A stretch of 64,000 bases of DNA from an uncultured Flavobacteriales bacterium (GTDB lineage Bacteria; Bacteroidota; Bacteroidia; Flavobacteriales_E; Vicingaceae), in contig CAJQOH010000006.1 in assembly GCA_905479915.1 (NCBI GenBank), forward strand, positions 1-64,000. The letters run 5' to 3'. A program made the translations under genes and the position numbers. Of this stretch, positions 16,950 to 25,312 are shown one piece after another; position 1 is the first letter of the stretch, and every line of letters begins with the position of its first letter. The notes below the pieces were generated by a model, which was not told the origin of the DNA, searched no databases, and worked only from the letters and a program-made list of their open reading frames with translations.

Positions 16950-18239
16950 ATGAAAAAAACGCTTTATCTCGTAATTGCCTTTGCAGCTATTTCATGTACT
17001 AAGACTCAATTTGATGAATTTGAGGTTGATGCTGGTTCTGCTAATTTCACTAACTATATTGCTGTTGGTAATTCTTTAACACAAGGAATTCAGGATGCAG
17101 GTTTGCACAATGAATATGGTCAGCAGGATAACTCGTATCCAGCAATTCTTGCTAGACAGATGAAGTTGAGTACACCAGGAATGAATTTTGTTCAGCCCAC
17201 TGTTACAGGAGATGGGTCAGGGTACAAACATTTAGAATGGATTAATGGAGAGCTAGAGGTAACTGATGTTCCTGCAGATGCTTCATGGAGTTCTTATGGA
17301 GATCAAAGCATTAAGTACAATAATTTAGGTATTTCTGGGATAAGGTTAACAGATTGTGTTCCCGGAACGGCTTTGTTTTCGTCTTCTATTAATCAGGTTA
17401 TTTGTTCCCAAAACCCTAATGGAGCTTTCTTAGATTTTGGAACGGTACTAACGAATGAGATTTCCTACTTAGATCATATTGAGGCGAGTAATGCTACATT
17501 TTTCACCAATTGGTTAGGAAATAATGATGTGTTAGGATGGGCTACAAATGGTGGTGATGATGGTGTTGTTAATACAGGGTTATCTGCTCCATTCCCAGCT
17601 ACTCTTGCAGTTACAGAAATGACAGATCCAGGTGTGTTTAGAGAGAAGTACGATGCTATTTTGGATGCTTTTCAAATTATGGGAGCTAAGGGTGTCTGTG
17701 CAACAATACCTGATGTAACATCCATTCCTTTTTTTACTACTGTTACTATAGAAGCTGTTGGTGATGACATTTGGATAGAAGAGGGACCTTATTCATCTAA
17801 TCCAGGAAATGTTAGATTGGCTACAGCAAATGATTTATTAACGTTGTATGCTTCTACAGATTTAGGAGATGGGATTGGTTTTGTTCAATCCAATCCTATT
17901 CCACATTCAAATGTGTTGGATCAGGATGAGGTTGCTTTGAGTCAAGCAAGAGTTGTTTTATTGAATAATGAAATTAAAGCTTCTGCTTTAGCTCATGGTT
18001 ATGCTGTTGCAGATATGTATACCTATATGACTGAACTGAAATCTGGATTGACATTTGATGGAGTTGATTATGATGCACGATTTATAGAAGGAGGAGGATT
18101 TTCTTTAGATGGGATTCATCCAAATACCAACGGTTATGCAATAATTGCCAATAAGTTTATAGAGGTAATTAATCAAGCTTATGGTTCTAGCATTAGACCA
18201 GTATCAACTTCTAGTTATAGAGGTATCGTTTTCCCATAA
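16950..18239 (+). CDS. SGNH/GDSL-type hydrolase lipoprotein
   Basis: The 429-residue product has a lipobox at AISC (Cys16), placing it in the outer or inner membrane facing outward. Block I of the SGNH family appears as AVGNSLTQGIQDAG (GNS in place of GDS, with Ser as nucleophile, about residue 42). Block III is in FTNWLGNNDVLGWA. Block V is FSLDGIHPNTNGYAII, holding the catalytic Asp and His. The central insertion of roughly 150 residues is larger than in simple esterases. Its likely role is deacylation of an envelope or extracellular ester, but the substrate is unknown. Confidence 0.85.
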   Translation: MKKTLYLVIAFAAISCTKTQFDEFEVDAGSANFTNYIAVGNSLTQGIQDAGLHNEYGQQDNSYPAILARQMKLSTPGMNFVQPTVTGDGSGYKHLEWINGELEVTDVPADASWSSYGDQSIKYNNLGISGIRLTDCVPGTALFSSSINQVICSQNPNGAFLDFGTVLTNEISYLDHIEASNATFFTNWLGNNDVLGWATNGGDDGVVNTGLSAPFPATLAVTEMTDPGVFREKYDAILDAFQIMGAKGVCATIPDVTSIPFFTTVTIEAVGDDIWIEEGPYSSNPGNVRLATANDLLTLYASTDLGDGIGFVQSNPIPHSNVLDQDEVALSQARVVLLNNEIKASALAHGYAVADMYTYMTELKSGLTFDGVDYDARFIEGGGFSLDGIHPNTNGYAIIANKFIEVINQAYGSSIRPVSTSSYRGIVFP

Positions 18240-18308
18240 TTGTAAACATTAAAAGATTGTTGGAGTGCGAGAATGAGATCATTTCTTGTTTTCCTAATTT
18301 TGTACCTT

Positions 18309-18866
18309 ATGAAAGTTGAAGTTGGATATAAGGTAAAATTTATCAATGAAAATCTTGATGGAGAAGTAAAAACTGTTTTGTCGCAAGATAGATTGGTTGT
18401 AAGTTGTTCAGATGGTTTTGATCATGAAGTTTCGTTTAGTGAAGTTTTGGTTGTGGGAGAGAACAATGAAATCAATTACAGTATAGATCAGGTTGAAATT
18501 TCAGAAAAAATAACTGAGGATCAAAAACCTAAAGGGAAGTCTGGATTCTTAAATCAATACAACACAAAGAGTAGGTATGGAAACCAGAACATTGTGGAGG
18601 TGGATTTGCATCTAGAACAATTGGTAGAGTTTCCTTCAAGGTTAGATGATTGGCAAAAATTGCATACTCAAATGCAGCACGTTAAGAATTGTATTAGTGC
18701 TGCCAGAGAAAAGAGAGTAAGTAGGGTTGTATTTATACATGGGGTAGGAACCGGAGTTTTAAAGACAGAGCTTCACAATTACATTTCAAAATTTGATTAT
18801 TTAGAACTTAAAGAAGCAGATTTTAGGGAATATGGTTCTGGAGCAACGGAAGTGCTGATAAGTTAG
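18309..18866 (+). CDS. DUF2027/Smr domain protein
   Basis: The start at 18309 gives MKVEVGYKVKFINEN, which matches the usual DUF2027 N-terminus; an ATG 36 bp upstream would add a hydrophobic stretch not expected for this cytosolic family. The product has an N-terminal Tudor/SH3-like barrel (about 1-60), a linker, and a C-terminal Smr domain (about 95-185). The Smr domain holds EVDLHLEQLV and FIHGVGTGVLKTEL, the HGxGxGxL nuclease signature. Smr domains nick branched DNA or act on RNA at stalled ribosomes. A TAATTTTG element at 18295-18302 lies seven bases before this ATG. The gene is 70 bp after the GDSL gene. Confidence 0.88.
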   Translation: MKVEVGYKVKFINENLDGEVKTVLSQDRLVVSCSDGFDHEVSFSEVLVVGENNEINYSIDQVEISEKITEDQKPKGKSGFLNQYNTKSRYGNQNIVEVDLHLEQLVEFPSRLDDWQKLHTQMQHVKNCISAAREKRVSRVVFIHGVGTGVLKTELHNYISKFDYLELKEADFREYGSGATEVLIS

Positions 18867-18912
18867 CAAAGAGCAAAGAGCAAAGAGGAAAGAGAGAAGA
18901 GAGAAGAGGGAA
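18866..18912. repeat. Purine-rich short tandem repeat
   Basis: Directly after the Smr stop codon lies a run of seven- to eight-base units such as AGAGCAA and AGAGAAG repeated about six times, almost entirely purine on the + strand. It is probably slippage-derived filler between the gene and the rnpB promoter. It has no hairpin potential and no reading frame. Confidence 0.6.
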
Positions 18913-19012
18913 ATGAGTGATAGAGTAATCGGTAAGAGTTTATAAGTTTTTTTGAAGTAGTAAGCTTATGGTTGGTACATTTTTTTAATTTACTCAACTC
19001 ACAATAAATTCA

Positions 19013-19020
19013 TAATTTTG
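19013..19020 (+). promoter_or_regulatory. Probable -7 promoter element of rnpB
   Basis: TAATTTTG is an exact match to the Bacteroidota -7 consensus TAnnTTTG. It ends four bases before the inferred 5' end of the RNase P RNA, at the expected distance to the start of transcription. No convincing TTG -33 box lies 17-23 bases upstream. Confidence 0.5.
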
Positions 19021-19023
19021 TTC

Positions 19024-19373
19024 GGCAAATTGTTCTATCGCTTTGTATTTATTGCAAAGAGGAAAGTCCGGGCAGCATAGAGAATCCGACCTAGCGAAAG
19101 CTAGGGTGCTTAAAAGGAATTTTAAGTAACAGCTAGTGCAACAGAAAATAGACTACCGCATTTATGTGGAAAAGCTGAAAAGGTGAGGTAAGAGCTCACC
19201 AGTTACAAAAGTAATTTTGTAAGCTAGGTAAACCTTCGGAGCTGAAAAATCAAATAAACCAAGAACTGAGGGTTTCTCGCCCAATCTTGGAGGGTAGATT
19301 GTTAGAGGGTAAGGGCAACCTTATTCCTAGATAAATGATAGAACTCGACAGAATCTGGCTTATAGATTTGCGC
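19024..19373 (+). ncRNA. rnpB: RNase P RNA, bacterial class A
   Basis: This is the catalytic RNA that trims tRNA 5' leaders. The universal CR-I/P4 strand GAGGAAAGTCCGGGC lies at about 19059-19073, and the matching 3' strand ACAGAATCTGGCTTAT at about 19349-19364. A P2 helix is formed by TTCTATC near 19033 and GATAGAA near 19338, and a P1 helix by GCAAAT near 19026 and ATTTGC at 19366-19371. The ACAGAAA and GGTGAGGTAAGAGCTCACC blocks of the specificity domain are present. A -7 element precedes it and a terminator follows. The ends are set from pairing and may be off by a few bases. Confidence 0.93.
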
Positions 19374-19377
19374 TTTT

Positions 19378-19409
19378 AAAAGACTGCCATTACGGTGGTC
19401 TTTTTTTAT
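19378..19409 (+). terminator. Terminator of rnpB
   Basis: AGACTGCC pairs with GGTGGTCT (two G-T wobbles) across a short loop, followed by seven T. It begins a few bases past the RNase P RNA 3' end and also faces the converging operon ending at 19419. Confidence 0.8.
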
Positions 19410-19418
19410 TTAAGTAGG

Positions 19419-20555
19419 TTAAGGGGCTTGAAAATCAGGGTTGGTTGTGAAACCAGGGTCATTCAAGGTGTTCAGAAATGCTTTAAGCTTTACTTTTTCA
19501 GGTGGTGTAAGTTGAACTCCTCCTTGCCCGATGTACTTTAGTAGTGGGTCAATAGTCGAAGAGCTAACCAATCCTGTACTGTAATGATCCAATACCTCAT
19601 CTAGGGTTTTAAATCTGCCATCGTGCATGTAAGGAGCTGTATACGCTAAATTTCTTAATGAAGGTGTTTTAAATTTTCCGTTATCAGCAGCGTTCCCTGT
19701 GATATCACCATAACCATTGTCTGTAAACGTAGCATCTAAACCATTGTTGTGAAAATCATTGTCTGTCCATAAAGGGTTGTTTGGACTTCCATGACAGTGA
19801 AAGCAGTCGCCACCATTTTCATCCATATAAAGATTAAATCCTTCAAGTTCATCAGTTGTAAGGGCTGTTTGTCCTAGTAAATATTGATCAAACTTGGAGT
19901 TGCTAGAAATTAGTGTTCGTTCAAATTGAGCAAGAGCTTTAGCTACTAGAGTAGAGTCAATAACAGATGTTCCGAAAGCATCTTCAAAAAGGGTGGGATA
20001 TGTTGAGGTGGCTTGTAAGCTTGCAACAGCGTTTGGCCAGGTGTTGTTCATTTCGATAGGATTGGTTACAGGCCCTAAAGCCTGTTCTTCTAAACTGTTT
20101 GCTCTTCCATCCCAAAAGAATTTACCATTCCAATTCCACGCAACATTGTATAATGCCATAGAGTTTCTATTGCCTTGTTGCATTGTTATTCCTGTACTAA
20201 ACTGACTGCTGTCTGTAAAAGAGAATTCAGGTGAATGACAAGAAGCACAAGCTAGAGTGTTGTCTCCAGATAAGATAGGGTCAAAAAACAATTTTCTACC
20301 AAGAGCAACACCTTCAATGGTTTGTCTGTTGTCAGCAGGAATGTAGGGTGGAAGTATAGTCTGAGCAAATAATGTGGGTATGTTTAGTGTGTATGGTTTA
20401 GGGCCAGTACTTTCATAAACACATGTTCCATTATCGCTAGAGGCTTCGCTGTCAAAATTGATTGCTATAGGATCTGTACAGCCGTCTTTTTTAGAACATG
20501 CGGTAAGAATGGCAATAAAACTAACAAATGCAACTATTGTTTTGAGCTCTCTCAT
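19419..20555 (-). CDS. Di-heme MauG/MbnH-like cytochrome c peroxidase family lipoprotein (C)
   Basis: The 378-residue product has a lipobox at LTAC (Cys20), followed by a two-cysteine acidic motif (GCTDPIAINFD to DNGTC, 25-45). The catalytic core holds two c-type heme sites, CASCH (103-107) and CFHCH (251-255), with the family blocks LGRKLFFDPILSGD, RNSMALYN and APYMHDGRF. MauG/MbnH-type enzymes oxidise a partner protein using high-valent heme; in the known MbnH case the target is a tryptophan of MbnP. It is the last gene of an eight-gene operon and closely resembles the product of 21526-22605, so the two look like tandem duplicates. The acidic motif is missing from that copy. Confidence 0.9.
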   Translation of the reverse strand: MRELKTIVAFVSFIAILTACSKKDGCTDPIAINFDSEASSDNGTCVYESTGPKPYTLNIPTLFAQTILPPYIPADNRQTIEGVALGRKLFFDPILSGDNTLACASCHSPEFSFTDSSQFSTGITMQQGNRNSMALYNVAWNWNGKFFWDGRANSLEEQALGPVTNPIEMNNTWPNAVASLQATSTYPTLFEDAFGTSVIDSTLVAKALAQFERTLISSNSKFDQYLLGQTALTTDELEGFNLYMDENGGDCFHCHGSPNNPLWTDNDFHNNGLDATFTDNGYGDITGNAADNGKFKTPSLRNLAYTAPYMHDGRFKTLDEVLDHYSTGLVSSSTIDPLLKYIGQGGVQLTPPEKVKLKAFLNTLNDPGFTTNPDFQAP

Positions 20556-20565
20556 TGTACTAATA

Positions 20566-20606
20566 AACGAGAATACTCGAACAAATGTTGTTGGAGTATT
20601 CTCGTT
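20566..20606 (-). other. Intercistronic hairpin
   Basis: Two perfect 13-base arms (AACGAGAATACTC at 20566-20578 and its complement at 20594-20606) surround a 15-base loop, inside the 58-bp gap between an MbnP-like gene and the last di-heme gene. No T-run follows on the transcribed strand, so it may be a partial attenuator or an RNA-processing or stability element rather than a full terminator. Confidence 0.7.
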
Positions 20607-20613
20607 ATGGTAT

Positions 20614-21468
20614 TTATTGCTTTTGTGATATTACACCTACAGTAAATGCATTAAATCCATTTGCTTGCATCATTGTTTGGGCAGTATAGTTACCCATTAA
20701 AGAGCTGTGGTAAGTGTTTAAATCCCATGTGTTAGGAGTTTGAAACCATTCAGCAATGTTCATTTTTATTTCAACAACAACGTTTGCTTCATTTAAAGCG
20801 ATTCCTGGTAAGTTTACTTCAATGTGGTTAGCCTCAAAAGGATCCATCATAGTTGGTCTTTTTGTAACAATGTGGTGGTAAGCAAATACAGAATCATTCC
20901 CATTCATTTTGTACATTCCTTCAAATTGCATTCCGTGGTATCCTCCACCCATCATCATTGGTACATCCCAACTTGTAGAATTAAGGTCGGCATAGCTTGC
21001 AGCGTTAGCAGTAGTATCAAACCCAAAGTTAAACTCCATGTTTGCGTAAGCACCAAATTCAGCTTGTCCGATAGTGTAGCTTAATCCAGTTCCGTTAGTT
21101 ACATCAACAAGGTTGTATCCTCCCATTGCAACTTCGCTTCCATCAGCAGTGTTTAGTGTTACTCCAGAAACTAAATACCTTAATTTAGAAATGCTGATTG
21201 TATCATTGTTTGCAGTAACATAGTTAAACTGGTTAAAGTTTGATACTGTTACTGGTACTCCATTAAAATGGTGTGTAAAGTTAAATGTAATGCTTGCTGT
21301 AGTGTTTTCAGTAGTTACTTCTGCATAAAGACAAGAACCATCATCTTTTGTTGCTTCAACATCAAAGTTGGTAGCAGCAGGATCTGTACACCCTTTGTTT
21401 TTTGTACAAGAAGTTAAAAGCGTTCCAAATATAAGTAGGGCAGCAGTAGCATTTAGTAATGTTTTCAT
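20614..21468 (-). CDS. MbnP-like lipoprotein (C), divergent
   Basis: The ATG at 21468 gives a good lipoprotein signal (MKTLLNATAALLIFGTLLTSC); an ATG 24 bp upstream is also possible. After the lipobox comes the two-cysteine acidic motif GCTDPAATNFD to DDGSC. The rest matches the MbnP family (TIGR04052-like): FNYVTANNDTISISKLRYLV, then FGFDTTAN. The family's usual WxW element before 'GYKF..EG' is replaced: one Trp (SWDV) is followed by MMMGGGYHGMQFEG. That Met-rich stretch is a plausible Cu(I) site. Tandem His follow (FAYHHIV). It sits between two di-heme genes. The role in copper binding is inferred from the family. Confidence 0.82.
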   Translation of the reverse strand: MKTLLNATAALLIFGTLLTSCTKNKGCTDPAATNFDVEATKDDGSCLYAEVTTENTTASITFNFTHHFNGVPVTVSNFNQFNYVTANNDTISISKLRYLVSGVTLNTADGSEVAMGGYNLVDVTNGTGLSYTIGQAEFGAYANMEFNFGFDTTANAASYADLNSTSWDVPMMMGGGYHGMQFEGMYKMNGNDSVFAYHHIVTKRPTMMDPFEANHIEVNLPGIALNEANVVVEIKMNIAEWFQTPNTWDLNTYHSSLMGNYTAQTMMQANGFNAFTVGVISQKQ

Positions 21469-21525
21469 TTTTGTTGTTTTTGTTATTTTCATTATTGTTT
21501 TGTTTGATAAAATTAATTAAAATAT

Positions 21526-22605
21526 TTATGGTGCTTGATATGAAGTGTTTGTAATGAAATCATAATCATCTAACGTGAGTAGAAAAGCTTTTAAATCAGC
21601 TTTTTCTGGAGGTGTTAGTTGTACTCCTCCTTGACCAACTGTTTTCATTAAAGGATCAATGGTTGAAGAGGATTGTAAACCTTGACTGTAGTGATCTATT
21701 ACTTCATCTAATGTTGCAAATCTACCATCATGCATATATGGAGCAGTAAAAGATAAATTTCTTAAAGAAGGAGTCTTAAACTTTCCATTATCGTTTGCAT
21801 CTCCTGTAACACCACCTAGTCCTAAATCTGTAAAAGTAGCATCCAGTCCGTTATTGTGGAAAATGTTGTCAGTCCATAGTGGGTTAGAAGCGCTACCATG
21901 ACAGTGGAAGCAATCTCCACCATTTTCATCCATAAATAAGCTAAAGCCATTTAATTCTGATGGTGCTAATGCAGTTTCTCCTCTTAAGTATTGATCAAAT
22001 TTAGAGTTGCTAGAAACCAATGTTCTTTCAAATTGAGCTAAAGCTTTACCAACCAATAGGGAGTCAACGGTTGTTGTTTTAAATGCTTCTTCAAATAGTG
22101 GAGGGTAAGTTGAGGTTGCTTGAAGTGCTGCAACAGCATTTATCCAGGTGTTGTGCATTTCAATTGGATTGGTTACAGGTTGTAATGCCTGAGCTTCTAG
22201 TCCAGTTGTTCTGCCATCCCAAAAGAAATTGTTTTGAATGTTCCATGCCATGTTGAATAGGGGCATAGAATTTCTGTTACCAGGGTTTCCATCTATCCCA
22301 ATACTAAATTGAAGCGTAGAATCAACAAATGCTCTTGCTGGATCATGACAATCCGCACAAGCTTGAGTTCCATCACCAGAAAGAATAGGGTCAAAAAACA
22401 ATTTTCTCCCCAATGCAATTCCCTCTACAGTTAAGGGGTTGTCATTTGGTAAGTAAGGTTGTGGAAATCCAAAGGGCACCTCTAGTGTGTATCGAATAGG
22501 GTTGCCATTATCTACTGGTGTTACCGGTTCCAATTCATCCTTGCTGCATGAAAAAGCAAGAATGGAAAATAGAACGATTATTATTTTAGTTGAATATTGT
22601 TTCAT
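21526..22605 (-). CDS. Di-heme MauG/MbnH-like lipoprotein (B)
   Basis: The 359-residue product has a lipobox at AFSC (Cys20) and two c-heme sites, CADCH (83-87) and CFHCH (232-236), with LGRKLFFDPILSGD and SFTAPYMHDGRFATLDEV. It is very similar to the 19419-20555 product through the core and the tail (IDPL-K-GQGGVQLTPPEK) but lacks the acidic cysteine motif. Its ATG overlaps the stop of the upstream di-heme gene by four bases (ATGA), which indicates translational coupling. It probably oxidises one of the MbnP-like partners. Simple H2O2 removal by a bacterial cytochrome c peroxidase is the alternative. Confidence 0.9.
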   Translation of the reverse strand: MKQYSTKIIIVLFSILAFSCSKDELEPVTPVDNGNPIRYTLEVPFGFPQPYLPNDNPLTVEGIALGRKLFFDPILSGDGTQACADCHDPARAFVDSTLQFSIGIDGNPGNRNSMPLFNMAWNIQNNFFWDGRTTGLEAQALQPVTNPIEMHNTWINAVAALQATSTYPPLFEEAFKTTTVDSLLVGKALAQFERTLVSSNSKFDQYLRGETALAPSELNGFSLFMDENGGDCFHCHGSASNPLWTDNIFHNNGLDATFTDLGLGGVTGDANDNGKFKTPSLRNLSFTAPYMHDGRFATLDEVIDHYSQGLQSSSTIDPLMKTVGQGGVQLTPPEKADLKAFLLTLDDYDFITNTSYQAP

Positions 22606-23642
22606 GGAGTAGGAACTGAAAAATTTGGATTGTTTATAAATTCATAATCAGTTAGAGTATGTAAAAAAGCAATTAAATCTGATTTTTCTTGAGTAGTTAT
22701 TGAGAATCCACTGATTTTTGAGTTTTGGTTGGCATGATTTTGACCTCCTTGCGCATAATGGTCAATTACATTTTCTAAAGTAGCAAAGCTTCCATCATGC
22801 ATGTAAGGTGCTGTTAATGCTATATTTCTTAAGGTAGGAATTTTAAATTTTCCATTGTCGTTAGGGTTGAGTGTTACAGCAGCTCTACCAGAATCAGCAT
22901 ACATGGCGTAAATTCCGTTGTTTTCATAGTTGAGGTTGGTAAAATTAAATCCTGAATGGCATTCGGCACATCTAAGGTTGTTGCCAAAGAAGAGGTTCAT
23001 TCCTGCAATTTCATTAGCATTAAGAGAGTTGCTTTGTCCTTGGTAAAAGTATTTATCGTAGTTGGAGTTTCCGCTAATCAATGTTCTTTCAAATGCAGCA
23101 ATGGCTCTTGTTAATCCAAATATAGTTGGTTCATTAAGTTGGTAAGCTTTTCTAAATAACTCAGGGTATTCAGGATCTTGTTTTAATCGTTCTATTGCCA
23201 CTTGAACAGAAAGATTCATTTCATTTTCGTTTTCTATAGGACCTATTACTTGAATTTCTAGAGAATGATTACCTCCGTCCCAAAAGAATGCATTGTGATA
23301 AGCAATGTTTGTTAAAGTGGGGGAGTTTCTTTCGGTAACTTTTCCCAGAACACCATCACTAAAGTTTTTATTGTCAGCAAAGCCATCGTTTTGTAAGTGG
23401 CATGAAGCACATGAAATGCTTGAATCTAAGGATAGTATTGGGTCGTAAAATAGTTTTCTTCCTAGCTCAACTCTATTGCTGTTGAGTGTATTGTCTTCCG
23501 GAATAATTGGTTCAGGAAACCCTGGAGGAATAGCTAATGCGTATGCTGTGCCTGTTTGAGGTATGCTTTCCGTTTCTTTACTGCAACTTGTAAAAGTGAG
23601 TAAAGTGATTCCAAAAATTAAATATGTTCGAAAACTTTTCAT
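22602..23642 (-). CDS. Di-heme MauG/MbnH-like lipoprotein (A)
   Basis: The 346-residue product has a lipobox at FTSC (Cys20) and heme sites CASCH (78-82) and CAECH (225-229). The blocks VELGRKLFYDPILSLD, NSPTLTNIAYHNAFFWDGG and LTAPYMHDGSFATLENVIDH are family hallmarks. It is the most divergent of the three di-heme proteins in this operon, with a second heme site and tail unlike the other two. It overlaps the upstream MbnP-like gene by four bases and the downstream di-heme gene by four bases, so expression of the three is coupled. This tight link makes it the best candidate for modifying MbnP-like protein B. Confidence 0.9.
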   Translation of the reverse strand: MKSFRTYLIFGITLLTFTSCSKETESIPQTGTAYALAIPPGFPEPIIPEDNTLNSNRVELGRKLFYDPILSLDSSISCASCHLQNDGFADNKNFSDGVLGKVTERNSPTLTNIAYHNAFFWDGGNHSLEIQVIGPIENENEMNLSVQVAIERLKQDPEYPELFRKAYQLNEPTIFGLTRAIAAFERTLISGNSNYDKYFYQGQSNSLNANEIAGMNLFFGNNLRCAECHSGFNFTNLNYENNGIYAMYADSGRAAVTLNPNDNGKFKIPTLRNIALTAPYMHDGSFATLENVIDHYAQGGQNHANQNSKISGFSITTQEKSDLIAFLHTLTDYEFINNPNFSVPTP

Positions 23643-24457
23643 TCAATTGCTGTGATGAAATTTTCGGTGACTTTTTCCGCAACAAGATAATTGGTTGTTG
23701 CGTGGGTTGTGCTTTCTGTTTTAAGATCAATTGATGCGAAGCTACCATAAAACAGTTTGTTTAGGTTTATGGTTAGGTTCATCTGGTGGGTGTTGTTCAA
23801 TGAAATGGAAAAGTTCTCGTTTATTTGAGTTTCTCTGTATAAGCTGTTAAGTCCAGTATGGTAAATTAACAGTTGATTGATGTTTGCACTGCTCCCTATT
23901 GTGGTGTCAGCTCTTCCTTCAATCATAATAAATCGGTATTGGCTACTCCAGTTCCAATAGGTATTTTGAAATAAGCTTAAGGGGTGGTCATTTGCGAATG
24001 TAGTAGGATCTGATGCGTTTTGCGTTGAATCCAAGCCAATTCCAAACTTGATGCCTTTATAGTCGCCTATAGCCGCTAAAGCTTCTGTATTGTTTTCATT
24101 TGAAGTGTTGAAGCTGATGAGATCAACATCCTTTATGCTTACTTCTTGATTGTTTGTTTTAATTAAAGCAAGGTTTGAAATGTAAAATTGAAACCCTTCT
24201 ATTTGGATGGTGTAATTGGCAGAATCTGAGTAGGGTTGATTTATAACCAAGGCCTGTCCGTTAGAAGAAGTTAGGTTGAAGTTTAACTTGAACGTTCCTT
24301 TTTCGGAAACAACAGGAGGGTAGATGCATGAATCATCACTCTTGTCAGCATTAGGATTGTAGTTGGTAGCGTTAATATCAGTACAACCTTCTTCTTTTGA
24401 ACAAGAAGCGAGCAGGATACAGAGTGCTAGAAATAATAGTTGGTTAAGGTGTTTCAT
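23639..24457 (-). CDS. MbnP-like lipoprotein (B)
   Basis: The 272-residue product has a lipobox at LASC (Cys19), then the acidic motif GCTDINATNYN to SDDSC (24-44). The MbnP-type core follows: FQFYISNLALI, VDLISF, FGIGLDSTQNAS, and the tryptophan pair TYWNWSSQYRFIMIEGRAD with Trp168 and Trp170. In the characterised MbnP protein a tryptophan is converted by its di-heme partner into kynurenine that helps bind copper; which Trp here would be modified is not known. A family-typical His follows in LLIYHTG (His200). The stop codon overlaps the start of di-heme gene A. Confidence 0.85.
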   Translation of the reverse strand: MKHLNQLLFLALCILLASCSKEEGCTDINATNYNPNADKSDDSCIYPPVVSEKGTFKLNFNLTSSNGQALVINQPYSDSANYTIQIEGFQFYISNLALIKTNNQEVSIKDVDLISFNTSNENNTEALAAIGDYKGIKFGIGLDSTQNASDPTTFANDHPLSLFQNTYWNWSSQYRFIMIEGRADTTIGSSANINQLLIYHTGLNSLYRETQINENFSISLNNTHQMNLTINLNKLFYGSFASIDLKTESTTHATTNYLVAEKVTENFITAIE

Positions 24458-24470
24458 ATTGTAAAGTTAA

Positions 24471-24502
24471 ATCAGGAAGAAGGATGGAGCCCTCTTCCTG
24501 AT
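24471..24502 (-). other. Intercistronic hairpin
   Basis: Ten-base perfect arms (ATCAGGAAGA and complement) surround a 12-base loop inside the 58-bp gap between the two upstream MbnP-like genes. There is no strong T-run. It is the second of three hairpins found in the wide gaps of this operon. Confidence 0.7.
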
Positions 24503-24515
24503 ATAAATAATCTAT

Positions 24516-25289
24516 TTAGGGCATTACCATAAATACCGATTGAGCATTGTTTGCAATAATAGTATTTGTAGGGGTGCCACCATGTCCATTTGAGTTGGTT
24601 GCGATATCAACACCATCAAAAAACCTGTTCCACATTACGTGGTAGTTTAAAGAGTGGCCTTGAGATGCTGTAAATGTTACATTCTGACTTAAAGTTACTC
24701 TTCTTAGCATTGCATCCGTTGCAACGTGGTAAGAGAAGTTTTTCCATTCGTTACCAGTTCCAGTAGCTGAAGTATCAACTTCTCCTTCAAGTTTTACAAA
24801 CTTGTATCCAGCACTTGTATTCCAGTTCCAGTGCATGTCCATGGCATTTAATGGTGCAGGAGCTTGAGTGGGGTCTAAATGATTTGTAACCGCATCAAGT
24901 CCAACATTAAAAGAAGTGCTAGTGTAGCTACCAGGGTTTACAGGTCCAATTGGGTACATGTGCATGTTTGGTGAAACCAGTAAATAAGTACCATTGGTAT
25001 CGCTATCAAAAGCAAGTTTTGAGATATATAGCTTTGCTGTAGAAAACTTGATTTGTCTTGCAGGAACTCCGCCTACGCTACTTGCTAAGGTGAAAGTAGA
25101 ATCTAAATGAAATTCAGTTCCCATTCCCCAAGAAGGGTGTAAGTGCATCATTGCCGTAGTTGGAGTTGTTCCGCCTCCATTTCCTGTTTCTGTGGTTGCA
25201 GGAATTGCAATGTCTTCATCTTTAGAGCAAGAGCTAAAAATTGCTGCAGTTAAAAGTATTGTTGTTGTGATTAAAATTGATTTTTTCAT
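24516..25289 (-). CDS. MbnP-like lipoprotein (A), His/Met-rich
   Basis: The 257-residue product has a lipobox at FSSC (Cys21) and no acidic cysteine motif; instead a Gly/Thr linker leads to MMHLHPSWGMG (47-57). The MbnP core is clear: RQIKFSTAKLYISKLAF, FNVGLDAVTNH, then DMHWNWNTSAGYKFVKLEG with His153, Trp154 and Trp156. Further His/Met clusters occur in SPNMHMYPIG and SYHVATD, and it ends FMVMP. The His and Met richness favours copper binding. It lies 23 bp after the outer-membrane barrel gene and is the first MbnP-like gene of the operon. Confidence 0.85.
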   Translation of the reverse strand: MKKSILITTTILLTAAIFSSCSKDEDIAIPATTETGNGGGTTPTTAMMHLHPSWGMGTEFHLDSTFTLASSVGGVPARQIKFSTAKLYISKLAFDSDTNGTYLLVSPNMHMYPIGPVNPGSYTSTSFNVGLDAVTNHLDPTQAPAPLNAMDMHWNWNTSAGYKFVKLEGEVDTSATGTGNEWKNFSYHVATDAMLRRVTLSQNVTFTASQGHSLNYHVMWNRFFDGVDIATNSNGHGGTPTNTIIANNAQSVFMVMP

Positions 25290-25312
25290 GATTATATTTT
25301 TTATAAATTTAA

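Noticed and set aside
18867-19023. A possible small gene in the gap before rnpB.
   Set aside because: The stretch is a purine-rich short repeat and then AT-rich promoter sequence; no frame of useful length with a start codon was found.
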